This document shows positions 31,948 through 33,341 of a DNA stretch of 33,341 nt, piece after piece. The position numbers and the translations under genes are program-made. Within the stretch, counting starts at the first letter, position 1. Every line of letters starts with the position of its first letter. The DNA lies in the IMG/VR virus record IMGVR_UViG_3300017917_002445, positions 1 to 33,341 of that record, one strand, 5' to 3'. The DNA comes from a virus. The notes beneath the pieces are model-generated. The model was not told where the DNA came from. It saw nothing but the letters and a program-made list of their open reading frames with translations, and made no database searches.

Positions 31948-32277
31948 TTATTTACCGTAATATGAAGCTACTTCACTTGGCTCCGCTATGCGAACTGCCT
32001 TGTGAGTTGTCCATTTTTCGGATGCCTCCTTAGTCACTATGTTATACCCCTTTTTCAATTCTCCCAAACCATTCCAGAATAAGCTCTTTTGAGAGTAGAC
32101 CGCAACCTTTTCGTTTTTGTCTACAACTGGCTCTACGATCTTTTCTGGTGTCCATGCTTTAATTATTTCAAGTATCTCTATTTTTTTGGTTGCGCCAAGG
32201 AGGTCAATATTATTCTTCTTTGCAAAAGATTTAATTTCCATTACGGTCTTTGTTGATAATTCATCAATATTTAACAT
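31948..32277 (-). CDS. Small head protein with N-terminal SAP/HeH-like domain
   Basis: A 109-residue protein. Residues ~7-42 ('STKTVMEIKSFAKKNNIDL', 'TKKIEILEII') form the helix-extended-helix pattern of SAP / Rho-N-like nucleic-acid or protein-binding domains. The rest ('VAVYSQKSLFWNGLGELKKG', 'YNIVTKEASEKWTTHKAVR') is a compact beta region with the form of other small phage head proteins. GGAGGA lies a few bases before ATG 32277, and TGGTATAAT lies just upstream. It may be a head accessory or decoration protein; the position between capsid and connector supports a head role. Confidence 0.6.
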   Translation of the reverse strand: MLNIDELSTKTVMEIKSFAKKNNIDLLGATKKIEILEIIKAWTPEKIVEPVVDKNEKVAVYSQKSLFWNGLGELKKGYNIVTKEASEKWTTHKAVRIAEPSEVASYYGK

Positions 32278-32293
32278 GTAATCCTCCTATGAC

Positions 32294-32302
32294 ATTATAC
32301 CA
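32294..32302 (-). promoter_or_regulatory. Candidate extended -10 promoter before the SAP-like head gene
   Basis: TGGTATAAT on the minus strand (TATAAT 32294-32299). No -35 box. The predicted leader is about 10-12 bases and carries the GGAGGA ribosome site. It would restart transcription of the neck genes after the capsid terminator. Confidence 0.45.
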
Positions 32303-32305
32303 GAA

Positions 32306-32545
32306 TTAACGTCTTTTACTTCTTCCAAAATTATTTTGCATTGGCAATCTTATGCCATTTTGTGTTCCTGAAGGATTAACTGAGTTTGGACCTAGTTCTC
32401 CAAAGTTTGCACCTTCAAGATTTCCTAATGTGTTTGTTTGCAAACCACCTGACCCCATAATAATAACACCTGGTGTCCCCAATGAAGCAATTGCTCCTGT
32501 ACCAGCGTGTGTATGATCTACTGGTTGTTCTCCTGGATATGACAT
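32306..32545 (-). CDS. Small Gly/Asn-rich phage protein of unknown function
   Basis: A 79-residue protein beginning 'MSYPGEQPVDHTHAGTG' and ending with a basic 'NNFGRSKRR' tail. It is rich in Gly, Asn, Pro and Thr with little predicted regular structure. GGAG lies 6 bases before ATG 32545. It sits just after the capsid terminator, so it could be a minor head or decoration component. I recognise no family. Confidence 0.65.
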   Translation of the reverse strand: MSYPGEQPVDHTHAGTGAIASLGTPGVIIMGSGGLQTNTLGNLEGANFGELGPNSVNPSGTQNGIRLPMQNNFGRSKRR

Positions 32546-32569
32546 ATATTCTCCCTATAAAGGACTAAA

Positions 32570-32595
32570 GGAGGGTAGCTATTACACTACCCTCC
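32570..32595 (-). terminator. Hairpin terminator after the major capsid gene
   Basis: GGAGGGUAG pairs perfectly with CUACCCUCC (9 pairs) around an 8-base loop, followed by UUUAGUCCUUUAU. It lies about 20 bases after the capsid stop codon. The U tract is interrupted, so termination is probably partial, leaving capsid mRNA in excess over the neck genes. The stem may also protect the 3' end of capsid mRNA. Confidence 0.7.
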
Positions 32596-32615
32596 CAAGT
32601 CAAGGATGAGTCAGA

Positions 32616-33341
32616 TTATGAATCTGATGCTACATCTGCGTAAGCAACTGCATCAAGCTCTTCCCACTGAATACCAAAGCGGACGAATACTGTGTATTCA
32701 ATTGTGTCCTTCTTTGGCTGGTAGAAGCGGTTTACAGTGATATCACGCTGGAATCCCCATACACGGTTCTGTGGGAATGTAATATCTACATATCCTGCAG
32801 GGTAGTATGGAACTTCCTGGACTTCAACGCCAAGAACACGTGTTGTACGTGCTCCACCGAATGTCTGTCCCTGACCATCAAGGTATGCCTGACGGTTTGC
32901 AGGTGTACCTGCTGGAGTACCAGCAAATGCTTCTGCGATTGCGTCTGCAAGTGTACCGTTATGCTTTACGATACCCTGGAATGCATCTGTACCTGCGTAG
33001 AACTTAAGGTTGTTCTTAAGTGCACGGTACTTACGTGGCATTGCAAGGATAAGGTCCTGCATTACAGTTGGTGTCCAAGCATTGTCAGCAACTGTCACGA
33101 TTGACTCGTGAGCAACGTCGTCTGAAGTAGCCTTGTGAATAAATCCTTCCATGATTGAAAGGAATGCACCTGTTGAACCGTCACCGTTGATAGCAAGATC
33201 TTCAATGTCGTTAGCAAAAGCAGTTGTCATAAGACGAACTAGGTGGTCTTCAAGAGCTCCACCCTCAAGGTTATCCTCAAGTGCTTCTGTTGAGACTTCC
33301 CAATCAAGACGAATCTTCTTTGTTGTAAGTTCAACCTTTGT
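32616..33341 (-). CDS. HK97-fold major capsid protein, C-terminal part (runs off the window)
   Basis: The last 241 residues of the major capsid protein; the N-terminus lies beyond base 33341. The visible part opens 'TKVELTTKKIRLDWEVSTEA', followed by 'LEDHLVRLMTTAFANDIEDL' and 'NGDGSTGAF', the usual spine-helix and loop region of phage capsid proteins. It continues through 'TPTVMQDLILAMPRKYRAL' and 'VEVQEVPYYPAGYVDITF' to the end. An internal ATG at 33230 is not the start, because the same frame continues with good family sequence to the window edge. Wobble positions are richer in G/C than in neighbouring genes, in line with very high expression. A strong terminator follows. Confidence 0.85.
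   Translation of the reverse strand, partial: TKVELTTKKIRLDWEVSTEALEDNLEGGALEDHLVRLMTTAFANDIEDLAINGDGSTGAFLSIMEGFIHKATSDDVAHESIVTVADNAWTPTVMQDLILAMPRKYRALKNNLKFYAGTDAFQGIVKHNGTLADAIAEAFAGTPAGTPANRQAYLDGQGQTFGGARTTRVLGVEVQEVPYYPAGYVDITFPQNRVWGFQRDITVNRFYQPKKDTIEYTVFVRFGIQWEELDAVAYADVASDS

Noticed and set aside
32616-33230. Calling the capsid gene as complete from the internal ATG at 33230
   Set aside because: The frame continues without a stop to the window edge and encodes typical capsid sequence, so the ATG is internal and the gene is partial.
1-33341. CRISPR arrays, tRNAs, insertion sequences, integrase or lysis genes
   Set aside because: None was recognised on reading either strand; all long frames are accounted for by structural, modification, regulatory or replication genes.

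Overview
The window is a contiguous stretch of a tailed double-stranded DNA phage (Caudoviricetes, siphovirus-type). Every gene I can support lies on the minus strand, so transcription runs from high to low coordinates. The DNA is AT-rich by eye, with tightly packed genes joined by TAATG or ATGA stop/start overlaps. The small-protein repertoire (zinc-ribbon, MerR-like HTH, short coiled coils, duplicated tail-assembly chaperones) recalls phages of actinobacteria. The 2OG-Fe(II) oxygenase cluster and the DUF6065-like gene recall aquatic phages. An aquatic actinobacterial host is therefore my guess, not a demonstrated fact.

Layout in order of transcription. (1) 33341-29292: the C-terminal part of an HK97-fold major capsid protein, a strong hairpin terminator, two small head genes, then the head-tail connector, head-closure, tail-completion and tail-terminator genes. 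(2) 29217-28573: the major tail tube protein, followed by a second hairpin terminator. There is no sheath gene, which argues for a non-contractile tail. (3) 28500-27459: two paralogous tail-assembly chaperones, one long (G+T-like) and one short (G-like). (4) 27422-17271: a 3,383-residue tape measure protein carrying two copies of a domain with an HExxH metallopeptidase motif. (5) 17271-6076: distal tail and fibre genes, including a 1,436-residue hub-like protein, an H-type-lectin-like protein, a 1,025-residue fibre-like protein, and a 941-residue FN3/poly-proline protein ending in a Hint (hedgehog/intein) domain. (6) 6058-3037: two clear 2OG-Fe(II) dioxygenases, a degenerate relative, a GNAT-like unknown and a DUF6065-like protein. 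(7) 3012-1200: small coiled-coil proteins, a zinc ribbon, an HTH regulator and a BppU-like tail protein. (8) 1186-1: a well-formed sigma70-type promoter leads into two small genes and a DnaB-like replicative helicase cut off by the window edge.

How the parts work together: the right half builds the capsid, neck and tail tube. The chaperones and tape measure set tail length. The middle builds the tail tip and fibres. The oxygenase cluster directly follows the poly-proline fibre gene and may modify it. The regulatory and replication genes lie at the left. Hairpins sit only behind capsid and tail-tube genes, the two proteins needed in the most copies. Extended -10 motifs (TGNTATAAT or close variants) recur in many of the few real gaps, suggesting several internal promoters.

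The window holds no terminase, portal, lysis, integrase, tRNA or CRISPR feature that I can see. No gene-free stretch exceeds about 100 bases.
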